From positions 1-64,000 of the forward strand of contig JARBUI010000001.1 of NCBI GenBank assembly GCA_029239755.1: a stretch of 64,000 bases of DNA, in the 5' to 3' direction. Position 1 is the stretch's first letter. The number at the start of each line of letters is the position of its first letter. The stretch comes from Clostridia bacterium. GTDB taxonomy: Bacteria > Bacillota > Clostridia > Lachnospirales > Cellulosilyticaceae. The translations under genes were made by a program, and so were the position numbers. The notes under the pieces were generated by a model. The model made no database searches. It saw only the letters and a list, made by a program, of their open reading frames with translations, and was not told the origin of the DNA. Below, piece after piece: positions 18,754 to 27,094 of this stretch.

Positions 18754-18791
18754 TATAATTAAACTGTAGTAATTAAACCCATAAAGGAGGT
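18754..18791 (+). promoter_or_regulatory. -10 box and strong RBS of the 5'-nucleotidase gene
   Basis: A TATAAT hexamer at 18754-18759 is followed by a near-perfect Shine-Dalgarno AAAGGAGGT at 18784-18792, five bases before the ATG at 18797. The -35 region is T-rich without a clear match. Confidence 0.45.
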
Positions 18792-18796
18792 ATAAA

Positions 18797-20569
18797 ATGT
18801 TTAAGAAAAAGGTTTTTATTTCACTTATCTCACTCCTCTTAGTCGCTATACTTTCACTCCCTGTTCAGCTCATGGCCGCTCCAACTGATAAGACTATTGT
18901 TTTTGTCCATACCAATGATACGCATTCACGTATCGAAGAAGGCGATGGTATAGGTTTTGCCAAAATTGCCGGTAAAATCAATGAACTTAAAGCGTCTTTA
19001 GGTAAAGATCATGTTATCGTATTAGATGCAGGGGATACCTTGCATGGGATTCCACTTTCCACCGTAAGTAAAGGTGAGGGTATTGTAAACATCTTAAATA
19101 CTATAGGCTATGATGCAATGACTCCAGGTAACCATGACTTTAATTACGGCAAATCACGTCTTATAGAACTAAGCAAAAAAATGAATTTTCCTCTTCTTTC
19201 TGCAAATGTTAAAACAGCAGATAGCACAACACTTTTCTCCCCTTATTTTATCAAAGAAATAGATGGTATTAAAATAGCCGTCTTTGGCCTCTCAACTCCT
19301 GAAACAACTTATAAAACACATCCCAAAAATGTAGAGGGACTTACTTTTGAGGATCCAAGTAAGGCAGCTAAAGCTATGGTAGCTGAACTTAAAGGTAAAG
19401 CAGATATCATTATTGCCTTATCTCATTTAGGACTTGATGAATCCAGCACGTATACTAGTGAAAAAGTTGCAAATGAAGTAGAAGGCATTGATCTTATTAT
19501 TGATGGTCATAGCCATACAACGCTTCCAGAAGGAAAAAAAGTAAAAGATACGCTTATTGTCCAAACAGGTGAATATGATAAAGCACTTGGTATTGTAACA
19601 GCAACTATTGGTGCAGATAAAAAAGTTACTTTTGTTCCCTCACTGTACACAACTAAAGCGGCTACTGTAGCGGCTGATGAAAAGGTGTCTGCTGTTATTA
19701 GTGAAATGAAGTCAACCTTTGATGTTTTAACAGGTGAAAAAATAGCCTCTACTCCAGTTAAATTAGAAGGCACAAGAGAGCTTGTCAGAACATCTGAAAC
19801 AAACATGGGCAATCTCATTGTTAATGCCATGTTAGATGTAACGGGAGCTGATATCGCTCTTACAAATGGAGGCGGCATTCGTGCTTCCATTAATGCCGGT
19901 GATATTACAAAGAAAGATATTATAAATGTTCTTCCTTTTGGTAATTACATAGTAACTTTAAACGTTAAAGGTGCTGATATTATTTCTGCCCTTGAAGTGG
20001 GGGCTGCTGCTTATCCTGAAACTTTAGGAGCCTTCCCTCACATTGGAGGTATAACCTTTACTTTAGATGCTTCTAAGGCAGTTGGAAGCCGCGTAACAGA
20101 AGTTAAAGTTGGTGGAAAACTAATTGATAAGGCTGCTGCTTACTCTGTAGCAACTAATGACTTTATTGCTGCAGGCGGCGACGGTTATGTAATGTTTAAA
20201 GATTACGCTATAACTGGCGAATACTCTGCCCTTGATGAAGCTGTGATGACTTATCTTGCTAGCAAAGGTGTAAAAAATACAGAAGTTATGAACAAGATAA
20301 CTGTTCTTAATGAAAAATCAAAACCAGCTCCTGCAACTACTATAGCTCCAGTAGTTACTCCAGCCCCAGTGGTTACTCCTGTGGCTATTCCCACCAAAGC
20401 AGCTGATTCTCCTTCAAAATTAGTTAAATACAGCATTCAATTTGGCGATACACTTGCTAAAATAGCCTCAAAGACTGGAACGACTTACAAGGACCTTGCT
20501 AAAATAAATAAAATCGTTGATCCACATAAGATTTATGTTGGTGATACACTTTTAGTTCCTGCAAACTAG
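18797..20569 (+). CDS. secreted 5'-nucleotidase / UshA-like metallophosphoesterase with C-terminal LysM
   Basis: The 590-residue protein has a signal peptide (about 1-28). A calcineurin-like metallophosphatase domain follows with its metal-binding motifs (FVHTNDTHSRI, LDAGDTLHG, TPGNHDFNYG, IDGHSHT). Next come the 5'-nucleotidase C-terminal domain (NGGGIRASINAGDIT, AGGDGYVMFKDY), a Pro/Thr/Val linker (about 510-535) and one LysM domain (YSIQFGDTLAKIASKTGTTY to the end). It would hydrolyse extracellular nucleotides while held on peptidoglycan by LysM. It is a single gene, convergent with the HD-GYP gene, with a strong hairpin between them. Confidence 0.93.
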   Translation: MFKKKVFISLISLLLVAILSLPVQLMAAPTDKTIVFVHTNDTHSRIEEGDGIGFAKIAGKINELKASLGKDHVIVLDAGDTLHGIPLSTVSKGEGIVNILNTIGYDAMTPGNHDFNYGKSRLIELSKKMNFPLLSANVKTADSTTLFSPYFIKEIDGIKIAVFGLSTPETTYKTHPKNVEGLTFEDPSKAAKAMVAELKGKADIIIALSHLGLDESSTYTSEKVANEVEGIDLIIDGHSHTTLPEGKKVKDTLIVQTGEYDKALGIVTATIGADKKVTFVPSLYTTKAATVAADEKVSAVISEMKSTFDVLTGEKIASTPVKLEGTRELVRTSETNMGNLIVNAMLDVTGADIALTNGGGIRASINAGDITKKDIINVLPFGNYIVTLNVKGADIISALEVGAAAYPETLGAFPHIGGITFTLDASKAVGSRVTEVKVGGKLIDKAAAYSVATNDFIAAGGDGYVMFKDYAITGEYSALDEAVMTYLASKGVKNTEVMNKITVLNEKSKPAPATTIAPVVTPAPVVTPVAIPTKAADSPSKLVKYSIQFGDTLAKIASKTGTTYKDLAKINKIVDPHKIYVGDTLLVPAN

Positions 20570-20590
20570 TCTCTTATCCTAAATACATTT

Positions 20591-20631
20591 AAACACCCTA
20601 TTTCAGCTCACTCTGCTGAAATAGGGTGTTT
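20591..20631. terminator. Bidirectional hairpin between convergent genes
   Basis: A perfect 17-base stem (20591-20607 with 20615-20631, AAACACCCTATTTCAGC) encloses a 7-base loop. A/T runs at its edges make it a plausible terminator for both the 5'-nucleotidase and the opposing HD-GYP gene. Confidence 0.85.
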
Positions 20632-20708
20632 AAGTGTTTAATCATCTGCGTACATCTGCCTCCTCAGTAAATTACGCGGAAGATATCATAGATCTATCAA
20701 GGTGGTCT

Positions 20709-21884
20709 TTATGATGATGTCAGCTTCGAAAATACTTTTATTGCTGCTTTGGCGATTTTAGGATTGAATTGTTTACCTGTTTCTTCACTTATTATTTTTA
20801 GAGCCTGGTGCGTGGAAAGTGCTTTTCTATAAGCTCTTTCAGAGGTCATAGCATCATAGGCATCCGCGACTTGTATAATCTGAGACTCAAAGGGGATTTC
20901 ATCATACTTTAATCCTCTTGGATATCCTGTGCCATTATAATTCTCATGGTGATTATAAGCAAAATTTGCAATGGATGAAAATCCGCTTATCTTCTCTAAA
21001 ATGGTTTTAGTATATATAGGATGTAATTTAATAATATCATACTCATCTTTAGTTAATTTTCCTGGCTTATTCAATATTTCTGTTGAAATGCCAATCTTAC
21101 CAATGTCATGCAGTAAAGCTGCTGTACTAATATCATTAATTTTCGAATTTGAGAGCTGAAGTTCCTTAGCTATATCACAGCTATATTCCCTCACTCTTTG
21201 TGCATGTCCCTCTGTATACTTGTCCTTAACTTCGATAGCTGATACTAAGGCGGCTACAACGTCATGATACATCTTCTTCTCTTTTTCATATAAAAGCTTT
21301 TGAGTATAAAAATTAGATATAATCTGCGCATAAAATTTTAATATTTTCTTTGAAGTTTTTGTAAAACCTGTTTTAGTAAAACAATCAAAACAAATAAGCC
21401 CCACATTTACTCCTTCAACCTGAATAGGGGCATATAAAGAGGTATATTTAGAATAAGTTCCAAGTTCTCGTAATATATTTATCATTTCTTCGGAAAACCT
21501 TGTGTCATCACGCTCATCAATATACTTCTCATAAGCTTCTATGCGAGCACTATCAGAACACTCATAATCAGCAAAAGCATCTTCTCTATTAAAAACAAGC
21601 TTCTGAAGAACTTCAAGGTCGTACCCGCTGCTGACTATAGGGACATACCTGTCATCTATTAGCTCATAGAAAGAGCCCTTTTCAGCTTCTGGTATCAACT
21701 TAAAAGCACCAACAAAAATTTTTTCTAAAAAATCTTTGTTACTCATAGTATGTATATTAATAAAAGAATCAACAGCAAGAACTATTTTATTATAGTCAAC
21801 ATTTTCAGGTCTAACAGCACATGCTACTTTTTTTCTATGTAGAGATTTCTTTAATCTTCTTGATGCATCTTTCACTAATATCAC
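20709..21884 (-). CDS. GAF-HD-GYP protein, probable cyclic-di-GMP phosphodiesterase
   Basis: The 391-residue cytoplasmic protein has an N-terminal GAF-like sensor (about 40-190) and a C-terminal HD-GYP domain (about 205-385). All signature residues are present: the HD pair in LLHDIGKIGI, KLHPIYT, and HHENYNGTGYPRGL. HD-GYP enzymes hydrolyse c-di-GMP. The GAF ligand is unknown. It appears to be a single gene with no output partner nearby. No signal peptide or membrane segment is seen. Confidence 0.9.
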   Translation of the reverse strand: MILVKDASRRLKKSLHRKKVACAVRPENVDYNKIVLAVDSFINIHTMSNKDFLEKIFVGAFKLIPEAEKGSFYELIDDRYVPIVSSGYDLEVLQKLVFNREDAFADYECSDSARIEAYEKYIDERDDTRFSEEMINILRELGTYSKYTSLYAPIQVEGVNVGLICFDCFTKTGFTKTSKKILKFYAQIISNFYTQKLLYEKEKKMYHDVVAALVSAIEVKDKYTEGHAQRVREYSCDIAKELQLSNSKINDISTAALLHDIGKIGISTEILNKPGKLTKDEYDIIKLHPIYTKTILEKISGFSSIANFAYNHHENYNGTGYPRGLKYDEIPFESQIIQVADAYDAMTSERAYRKALSTHQALKIISEETGKQFNPKIAKAAIKVFSKLTSS

Positions 21885-21994
21885 TCCTATAAAGAAAAAT
21901 TACGTTATCATTATATCATGATTTGATCAAGTATTAAACTTATATAAATTTGAAATTCACTCGCTATGAACTACTTATTTTTCAGTATAAAAAA

Positions 21995-22027
21995 ATGCTG
22001 CATGAGTTTCCGTTTCTCATACAGCAT
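21995..22027. terminator. Terminator downstream of the pentapeptide repeat gene
   Basis: ATGCTGCATGAG (21995-22006) pairs with CTCATACAGCAT (22016-22027) with one mismatch, with T-runs on both strands. It closes the pentapeptide gene on the minus strand. Confidence 0.85.
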
Positions 22028-22088
22028 CTTTTTCTTTTTTATGCTCACTATCCCGCTTAGTATTAGTACTTTTTCAAACAAGAGCACC

Positions 22089-22730
22089 TTATTTATAAGT
22101 TTGTATTGTTTGAATGATAGAACTTAGTGTACAGAAATCTCTATCTACATTTCTCTTCAGCACCCCCAATCCTTTTATCAAAGTTTCTTCATCAAACGTT
22201 TCTAGTAGCCTCATCATACTAATAGGACTAATCGCCCCTTCTTTTGTATCTAATACTCTAGCAAATTTTATATAATCATTTTTCATAGCTGAGTTAACTG
22301 CTGTCTCAAGTCTTTTACTAACTTCAAATTTCGGCATCTCATCAAATACCCTAATACCTTGATTTGATAAGTTTAAATTTAACGTTTTACTTGTGTCTGT
22401 AGATACAAATATAACGTTTTTAAATACTGCCCCTTCAAAATCTGCACCCTCTAAATTAGCTGAATCAAAAATTGTATTCTCAAACTTAGCCTGTTTAAAT
22501 TGGCTATTTTTAAGGTTGGCTGCAACGAATTCTGCAGCTTCAAACGTGCATTCGAAAAAATTACAGGATTTAAACTGTGCACCTCTAAAGCTTGTATAGT
22601 TAAAGTTCGAATTTGAGAAATCCGTATTAAAGCAGTTACTTCTTCTAAGATCTTTGTACATAAAGTCTTGATTTGCCTTTTTTCTATTACTGTAATTTAT
22701 TTGATCATTAGCTCTTTTACTTATTGCCAT
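22089..22730 (-). CDS. pentapeptide repeat protein
   Basis: About 213 residues. From about residue 25 to 120 it shows consecutive pentapeptide repeats of the A(D/N)LxX type (NCFNTDFSNSNFNYTSFRGA, EGADFEGAVFKNVIF), which fold into a right-handed quadrilateral beta-helix. The C-terminal 80 residues are helical and unlike Qnr proteins. An ATG at 22757 is in frame, but a GGAGGTAAAG ribosome binding site sits right before the ATG at 22730 (MAISKRANDQ), which is chosen. The function is unknown; no DNA gyrase genes or drug-resistance context are present. Confidence 0.85.
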   Translation of the reverse strand: MAISKRANDQINYSNRKKANQDFMYKDLRRSNCFNTDFSNSNFNYTSFRGAQFKSCNFFECTFEAAEFVAANLKNSQFKQAKFENTIFDSANLEGADFEGAVFKNVIFVSTDTSKTLNLNLSNQGIRVFDEMPKFEVSKRLETAVNSAMKNDYIKFARVLDTKEGAISPISMMRLLETFDEETLIKGLGVLKRNVDRDFCTLSSIIQTIQTYK

Positions 22731-22805
22731 CTTTACCTCCGTTAAAATACATCCCATTTTAGTTTATCGTCTCTAATCTACTTTCCCCATATTGTCTAAA
22801 TAAAA

Positions 22806-22835
22806 AAACTCTTACACCAAAAGATATAAGAGTTT
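22806..22835 (-). terminator. Terminator after the antibiotic-biosynthesis-monooxygenase-like gene
   Basis: AAACTCTTA (22806-22814) pairs with TAAGAGTTT (22827-22835). On the minus strand the stem runs into a seven-base T-run. Confidence 0.8.
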
Positions 22836-22915
22836 GAAGCTGCACCTTATGAGGTCATGAAGTCACTTATATATGTTTGCAATATGTGATAAAGCTTATA
22901 CTTTACTATTTTTTA

Positions 22916-23212
22916 TTATTCTGCCTGTAGTACGGGAATATAAGTCCCTCTGTCTCTTGGCCTCGAGAACCACGGTTCAACTGAAGTTACCCATTTTTTA
23001 TAGTGTTCGGTTTTCGCATGTGCATTGATATCGTCTTCTGATTTATAAACTTCATAAAGTAAAAATTGCGTTGCATCATCTTTGCACTCAAAAAAGTCAA
23101 AACATACTATTCCCTCTTCTTTTATGGAATGACTTTGATTTTCTAAGGTTGCTTCAATAAATTCTTTTACATGTTCTGGTTTTACATAAAGAGTAATACT
23201 TTTTGCTATCAT
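22916..23212 (-). CDS. ABM-domain protein (antibiotic biosynthesis monooxygenase / YgiN-like)
   Basis: The 98-residue protein is a single ferredoxin-like ABM domain: KPEHVKEFIEATLENQSHSIKEEGIVCFDFFE, then LYEVYKSEDDINAHAKTEHYKKWV. Such small dimeric proteins act as quinol monooxygenases or on small-molecule signals such as the LsrG substrate; the exact reaction cannot be told. It is a single-gene unit with its own RBS (AAAGGGGGAATTAGG) and terminator. Confidence 0.85.
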   Translation of the reverse strand: MIAKSITLYVKPEHVKEFIEATLENQSHSIKEEGIVCFDFFECKDDATQFLLYEVYKSEDDINAHAKTEHYKKWVTSVEPWFSRPRDRGTYIPVLQAE

Positions 23213-23272
23213 CCTAATTCCCCCTTTGTTTAATATATAAACATATTATAACACATAAAAAATATTAATAAC

Positions 23273-25384
23273 TTAAATAGAGTATATGTCTGATAACTCA
23301 ACTGTTATTTTTTGTATCATTGCATAATCAGCTAAATTATGTGTACTCATATCAATCTTATGACTGCTTATTGGGTTTATCTTACTCGGCAGCACCACAA
23401 CGAATTCACTTCCAAGGCCTTCTTGACTATTTACAGATATCTCTCCCTCAAGCATTTCAACAAAAGATTTTACTAAAGATAATCCTATGCCACTGCCTTC
23501 ATGTTTTCGTGTAAGTAAGTTATCTGCCTGCTTATAGCGTTCAAATATTGTTTTCTGCTTATCTTCAGGAATCCCTACCCCATTATCCTTAACAGAAATC
23601 ACTATATCTTTATCTCTGTCAATCAAACTAACTTGTATTGTTCCACTTAAATCTATAAACTTAATTGCATTTGAAAGAAGATTGAGCATAATCCTTTCAA
23701 TGATGTCAATATCACAAGCCATAATCTTTTTATCAACATTTGAAATGTACTGAAGACTAATCCCTTTATGTTTTACATAATCTGTAACTGATAATACTAT
23801 TACCTCAACAATACTTACAATATCGTAATTCCCCATGTTTAACTCATAAAATCTTGCATCAATTTTAGTTGTATCAATAAGATTATTGACTAAACGCAAT
23901 AATCTAAGACAATTTTGTTTCATTGTTTTCAAATGCCGAAAAAGCTTGTCCGATTTAGCATTTGATATGTCCTTAAGATACAGATCAAATAATTGTATGG
24001 CACTAAGGATAACATTAAGAGGGGTTCTTAGTTCATGAGACATATTTGCAATGTACTCACTTTTTGCATTATTAGCATACTCAGCCTCTTCCTTTGCAAG
24101 TTTTAGTTTCTCAGACATTTTCTTATATTCTGTAACATCACTGCAAACACCTAAAATCCTATAAACCTTTCCCCCATCATCCTTAATAGGTATAAGTGTT
24201 GTATGAACATATATCGTTTCCATAGATATAGTAAAATGCTCCTCATAGCTCAGCATATTTCCTAATTCGATACACCTTCTATAATGAGAGTCAATACTTC
24301 CTATAAAATCTCTAGGAAGAACTGTCTCTATAAATTCCTGAAGAGCAGCTGTATCTTTTAACCCGAGCATTTTTTTCATAGAAGGGTTGAAAGCCGAGTA
24401 CTTAAAGCAATCCCTTGAAACAATGTCCATCAGAAAAATACCGTCTGAAGTATTTTCAAAGACTTCTCGATAGCGCTGTTCACTCTGTCTTAAAACTTCT
24501 TCTATTCTTTTGCGTTCAGCTATTTCATCTTGTAGTTTAATCGTTCGTTCTCTAACTTTCTTTTCAAGTATCTCATTTGTTCTATGAAGCTCATCCTCTG
24601 CTCTTTTTCGCTCAGTTACATCCGCCAGGCTAAAAATCAGTCCTGTAATATTACCATATGCATTTTTAACAGGAATTAAATCCCAGTCCCAGTAAGTAAT
24701 CCCCAATTCCGGAAACTCTTTATATTCAAACGGCTTTGCTGAAAATGAAATAGGCTCACCCGTCTCTATAACTTGCTTAAAGATTATTTCATTTTCATGA
24801 TGTGGATAAAGAGCGAAATGATTTTTTCCTATATAAAATTCAGGAGAATGACCGCCAGCATCAGCATATTGCTTATTAACACAAACGAAATTAAAGTTTA
24901 TATCAAGGTAGGCAATCATAGTGCTTGTTGTATTAAAAACGCTTTCTAGAATTTTGTTGGTATCATATAACTTCTCTTCATTTCTTTTAAGATTTGATAT
25001 ATCTTGAACAATGCCTACATACTGATAAGGTCTCTGAGCGAAGTCATAAGTAAGTGATAAAATAATATTTACCCATACGATTGAATGATCTTTCCTTACA
25101 ACCCTTTTTTCAAAAGAATAATGCTCTTTAACTTTAGCAAACAATATGTCATCCCTTTGAAATACCTTCTCTTGATTTTCTAAATAATACAGGTCTTGTA
25201 AAAACATATTGGCAAGTTCTTTCTCTGTATATCCAACTATATCACAAAATTTTTTATTTGATTCAAGAAACTTTCCCGTTAATTTCAGTGTGAACATACC
25301 CATTTCCGGGTGATTAAAAAGTGATTTTAAAACCGAGTCATTAACAGCGTGACTAAGCTGCTCATCATTAATTATCATTTCCAT
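23273..25384 (-). CDS. multi-PAS sensor histidine kinase (soluble)
   Basis: The 703-residue protein has three PAS/PAC domains (about 17-125, 145-262 and 300-420), separated by a short coiled coil (260-295). These are followed by a HisKA domain with the phospho-acceptor histidine in NMSHELRTPLNVIL (about 455) and an HATPase domain with N box (NLLSNAIKF), G1 (VKDNGVGIPEDKQKTIF) and G2 (HEGSGIGLSLVKSF). No membrane helix is visible, so it senses an internal signal. No response regulator is adjacent, so its partner is elsewhere. Confidence 0.9.
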   Translation of the reverse strand: MEMIINDEQLSHAVNDSVLKSLFNHPEMGMFTLKLTGKFLESNKKFCDIVGYTEKELANMFLQDLYYLENQEKVFQRDDILFAKVKEHYSFEKRVVRKDHSIVWVNIILSLTYDFAQRPYQYVGIVQDISNLKRNEEKLYDTNKILESVFNTTSTMIAYLDINFNFVCVNKQYADAGGHSPEFYIGKNHFALYPHHENEIIFKQVIETGEPISFSAKPFEYKEFPELGITYWDWDLIPVKNAYGNITGLIFSLADVTERKRAEDELHRTNEILEKKVRERTIKLQDEIAERKRIEEVLRQSEQRYREVFENTSDGIFLMDIVSRDCFKYSAFNPSMKKMLGLKDTAALQEFIETVLPRDFIGSIDSHYRRCIELGNMLSYEEHFTISMETIYVHTTLIPIKDDGGKVYRILGVCSDVTEYKKMSEKLKLAKEEAEYANNAKSEYIANMSHELRTPLNVILSAIQLFDLYLKDISNAKSDKLFRHLKTMKQNCLRLLRLVNNLIDTTKIDARFYELNMGNYDIVSIVEVIVLSVTDYVKHKGISLQYISNVDKKIMACDIDIIERIMLNLLSNAIKFIDLSGTIQVSLIDRDKDIVISVKDNGVGIPEDKQKTIFERYKQADNLLTRKHEGSGIGLSLVKSFVEMLEGEISVNSQEGLGSEFVVVLPSKINPISSHKIDMSTHNLADYAMIQKITVELSDIYSI

Positions 25385-25500
25385 ATAAAAATAAACCTCC
25401 CCTATTTACAAAGAAATATCATAGCCTTCTCGTTGAATACTATCCTCAACTCTCCTTTAGTTAAATATTGTTTATTTTATACATTTTTTTACCAATTCAA

Positions 25501-25528
25501 ATTATAACATACTAAAACAATTTTCCAA
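25501..25528 (-). promoter_or_regulatory. Promoter of the PAS histidine kinase gene
   Basis: On the minus strand TTGGAA (25523-25528) and TATAAT (25501-25506) are 16 bases apart. The remaining 304-base gap between the kinase and the aldolase gene (25385-25688) contains only this promoter, an AT-rich leader of about 110 bases and the aldolase terminator; no small gene was found. Confidence 0.6.
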
Positions 25529-25623
25529 ATAATCTCGGTATTTTCTTTATATTGACTATGTTCTTATCTTCCTAAACAGCTTTATTATTATCTTATAACG
25601 TTCACCTATCTAAATGTAAAAAA

Positions 25624-25657
25624 ATGAGACCTACCTTCAACTACAAGTAGATCTCAT
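25624..25657 (-). terminator. Terminator after the tandem aldolase gene
   Basis: ATGAGA-C-CTAC (25624-25634) pairs with GTAG-A-TCTCAT (25647-25657) and is followed on the minus strand by a seven-base T-run. Confidence 0.85.
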
Positions 25658-25688
25658 CTAAATACCCATAACTACGCTTTTGCCTGCT

Positions 25689-26975
25689 CTACAACTTGAA
25701 TGCTGTTTTCAAGTCTGCTATCTTATCATCATCTATAATAACAATATTCCCGAGACTTTTAGAAGCAATCACTGCTTTAGCACTATACTCAGCTACCTCT
25801 AGTCTGTCGAAGGCATTAATGAGACTGCTGCCGGTTGCAATAACACAGTCATTTTCTACGATGACTACCGGAACATCTTTAGTGAAAGCAGCTGCTAGTT
25901 TTCCTGGTTCAATAAAGGGTGAGCCAAAGGGAAACTTAGGCGTCTCTCTTAGGAGGATATAGCTCTCTGGTATAGTTCTAGAGTCGAAATTTTGTTCTGT
26001 TACTGCAAAGGCCATGATGTTAGGCGCATGGGCAATGATCACTGAGTTAATGTGCTTATGTTTTTCATAAATAAGTTTGTGAAGCAGCGCTGAACGGCTG
26101 GGGTTTTTACCTGCTTCTTTATAATCCCCTTGTATCTTAACGATATCTTCAGCCTCTATATATTTTCTATCAGCACCGTAAGGGGTTATGATAAAGCTAT
26201 CATGATCGATCCTTTGTGAAAAAGTTCCTTGGGTACTTGTAAAAAGCCTTTGATCATAGGCCCTGTGTATGAGTTTAACCATGGTTGCCCTAGCTTCTCT
26301 TTCTTCACTGCTGAGCTTCTGCGTCATGAATTCATCCATATAGATTTGCTGCTTGCTTTTTGATAACTCAAGCTGCTCTTTGGTTAGTGATTTAAGTGTT
26401 CCGATTCGGCTTCCCTTTATTTCTATTCTTGCTAGAAAATCTAAAGTTTCAAAAGACATAAAAGCCTTAAAAAGATCTTCTGCTCCTACAACTATACCGT
26501 GGTTTTCTAAGATAACTGTGTTAACTCCCTCTTTAAAAACATCGGCAATCTTTTCACCTAATTCATTGCTTCCTGGAAGGCCATACTCAGCCATTCCTAT
26601 TTCTCCGCATACAGGTTTGGCGCAAGGAATAAGCTTAGTGTTAGGAAGCTTTCTGACTATGCTAAAGGCCACTAATGCTGGAGGATGTGCATGGAGAACG
26701 GCTTTTAAATCAGGTCTGTTTTTATAAACAAGCTGGTGAAAAGGAAATTCACTGGATGGTTTATGTTCCCCTGCAACTGAGCCATCTGGCTTAACTCTAA
26801 TAATATCTTTACGTGTAAGAGATCCTTTATCAACCCCTCCCGGTGTAATCCATATATCCCCGTTATCATCAAGTATGGATAGATTCCCACCAGATGTTGT
26901 TGTCATGCCGTATCCATATATTCTTTCCATAATCATTATAATTTGGTCTGCTGGATGTAACATTTCAAAATGCAT
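25689..26975 (-). CDS. tandem class II aldolase/adducin-domain protein
   Basis: About 428 residues made of two class II aldolase domains. The first (about 1-205) keeps the metal-binding signature: SGGNLSI, then LHAHPPALVAFS and LENHGIVVGAED. The second (about 220-428) has the same fold pattern (GTFSQRIDHDSFIITPYGADR, IIAHAPNIMAFAV), but the first histidine of the HxH pair and the later NHG are lost (AHAPN, VENDCVIA). It probably lacks metal catalysis. Homologous enzymes cleave fuculose- or ribulose-phosphate-like substrates, but the substrate is not clear here. The ATG at 26975 has better RBS spacing (AAGGAG) than the one at 26984. Confidence 0.82.
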   Translation of the reverse strand: MHFEMLHPADQIIMIMERIYGYGMTTTSGGNLSILDDNGDIWITPGGVDKGSLTRKDIIRVKPDGSVAGEHKPSSEFPFHQLVYKNRPDLKAVLHAHPPALVAFSIVRKLPNTKLIPCAKPVCGEIGMAEYGLPGSNELGEKIADVFKEGVNTVILENHGIVVGAEDLFKAFMSFETLDFLARIEIKGSRIGTLKSLTKEQLELSKSKQQIYMDEFMTQKLSSEEREARATMVKLIHRAYDQRLFTSTQGTFSQRIDHDSFIITPYGADRKYIEAEDIVKIQGDYKEAGKNPSRSALLHKLIYEKHKHINSVIIAHAPNIMAFAVTEQNFDSRTIPESYILLRETPKFPFGSPFIEPGKLAAAFTKDVPVVIVENDCVIATGSSLINAFDRLEVAEYSAKAVIASKSLGNIVIIDDDKIADLKTAFKL

Positions 26976-27094
26976 TGTTATCATCTCCTTTTTCTTTGAA
27001 AAATAAAATATTGCTTTTAAATACAGCCTATTTACAATTATTTTATCCAGGAGATTAATTAATAAACATCTATTTCTTTCATGTTATTACGAGC

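Noticed and set aside
18624-18796. Signal recognition particle RNA gene upstream of dnaX
   Set aside because: The SRP RNA gene is commonly found here in Firmicutes, but the 173-base gap shows only two facing promoters and no GC-rich SRP hairpin.
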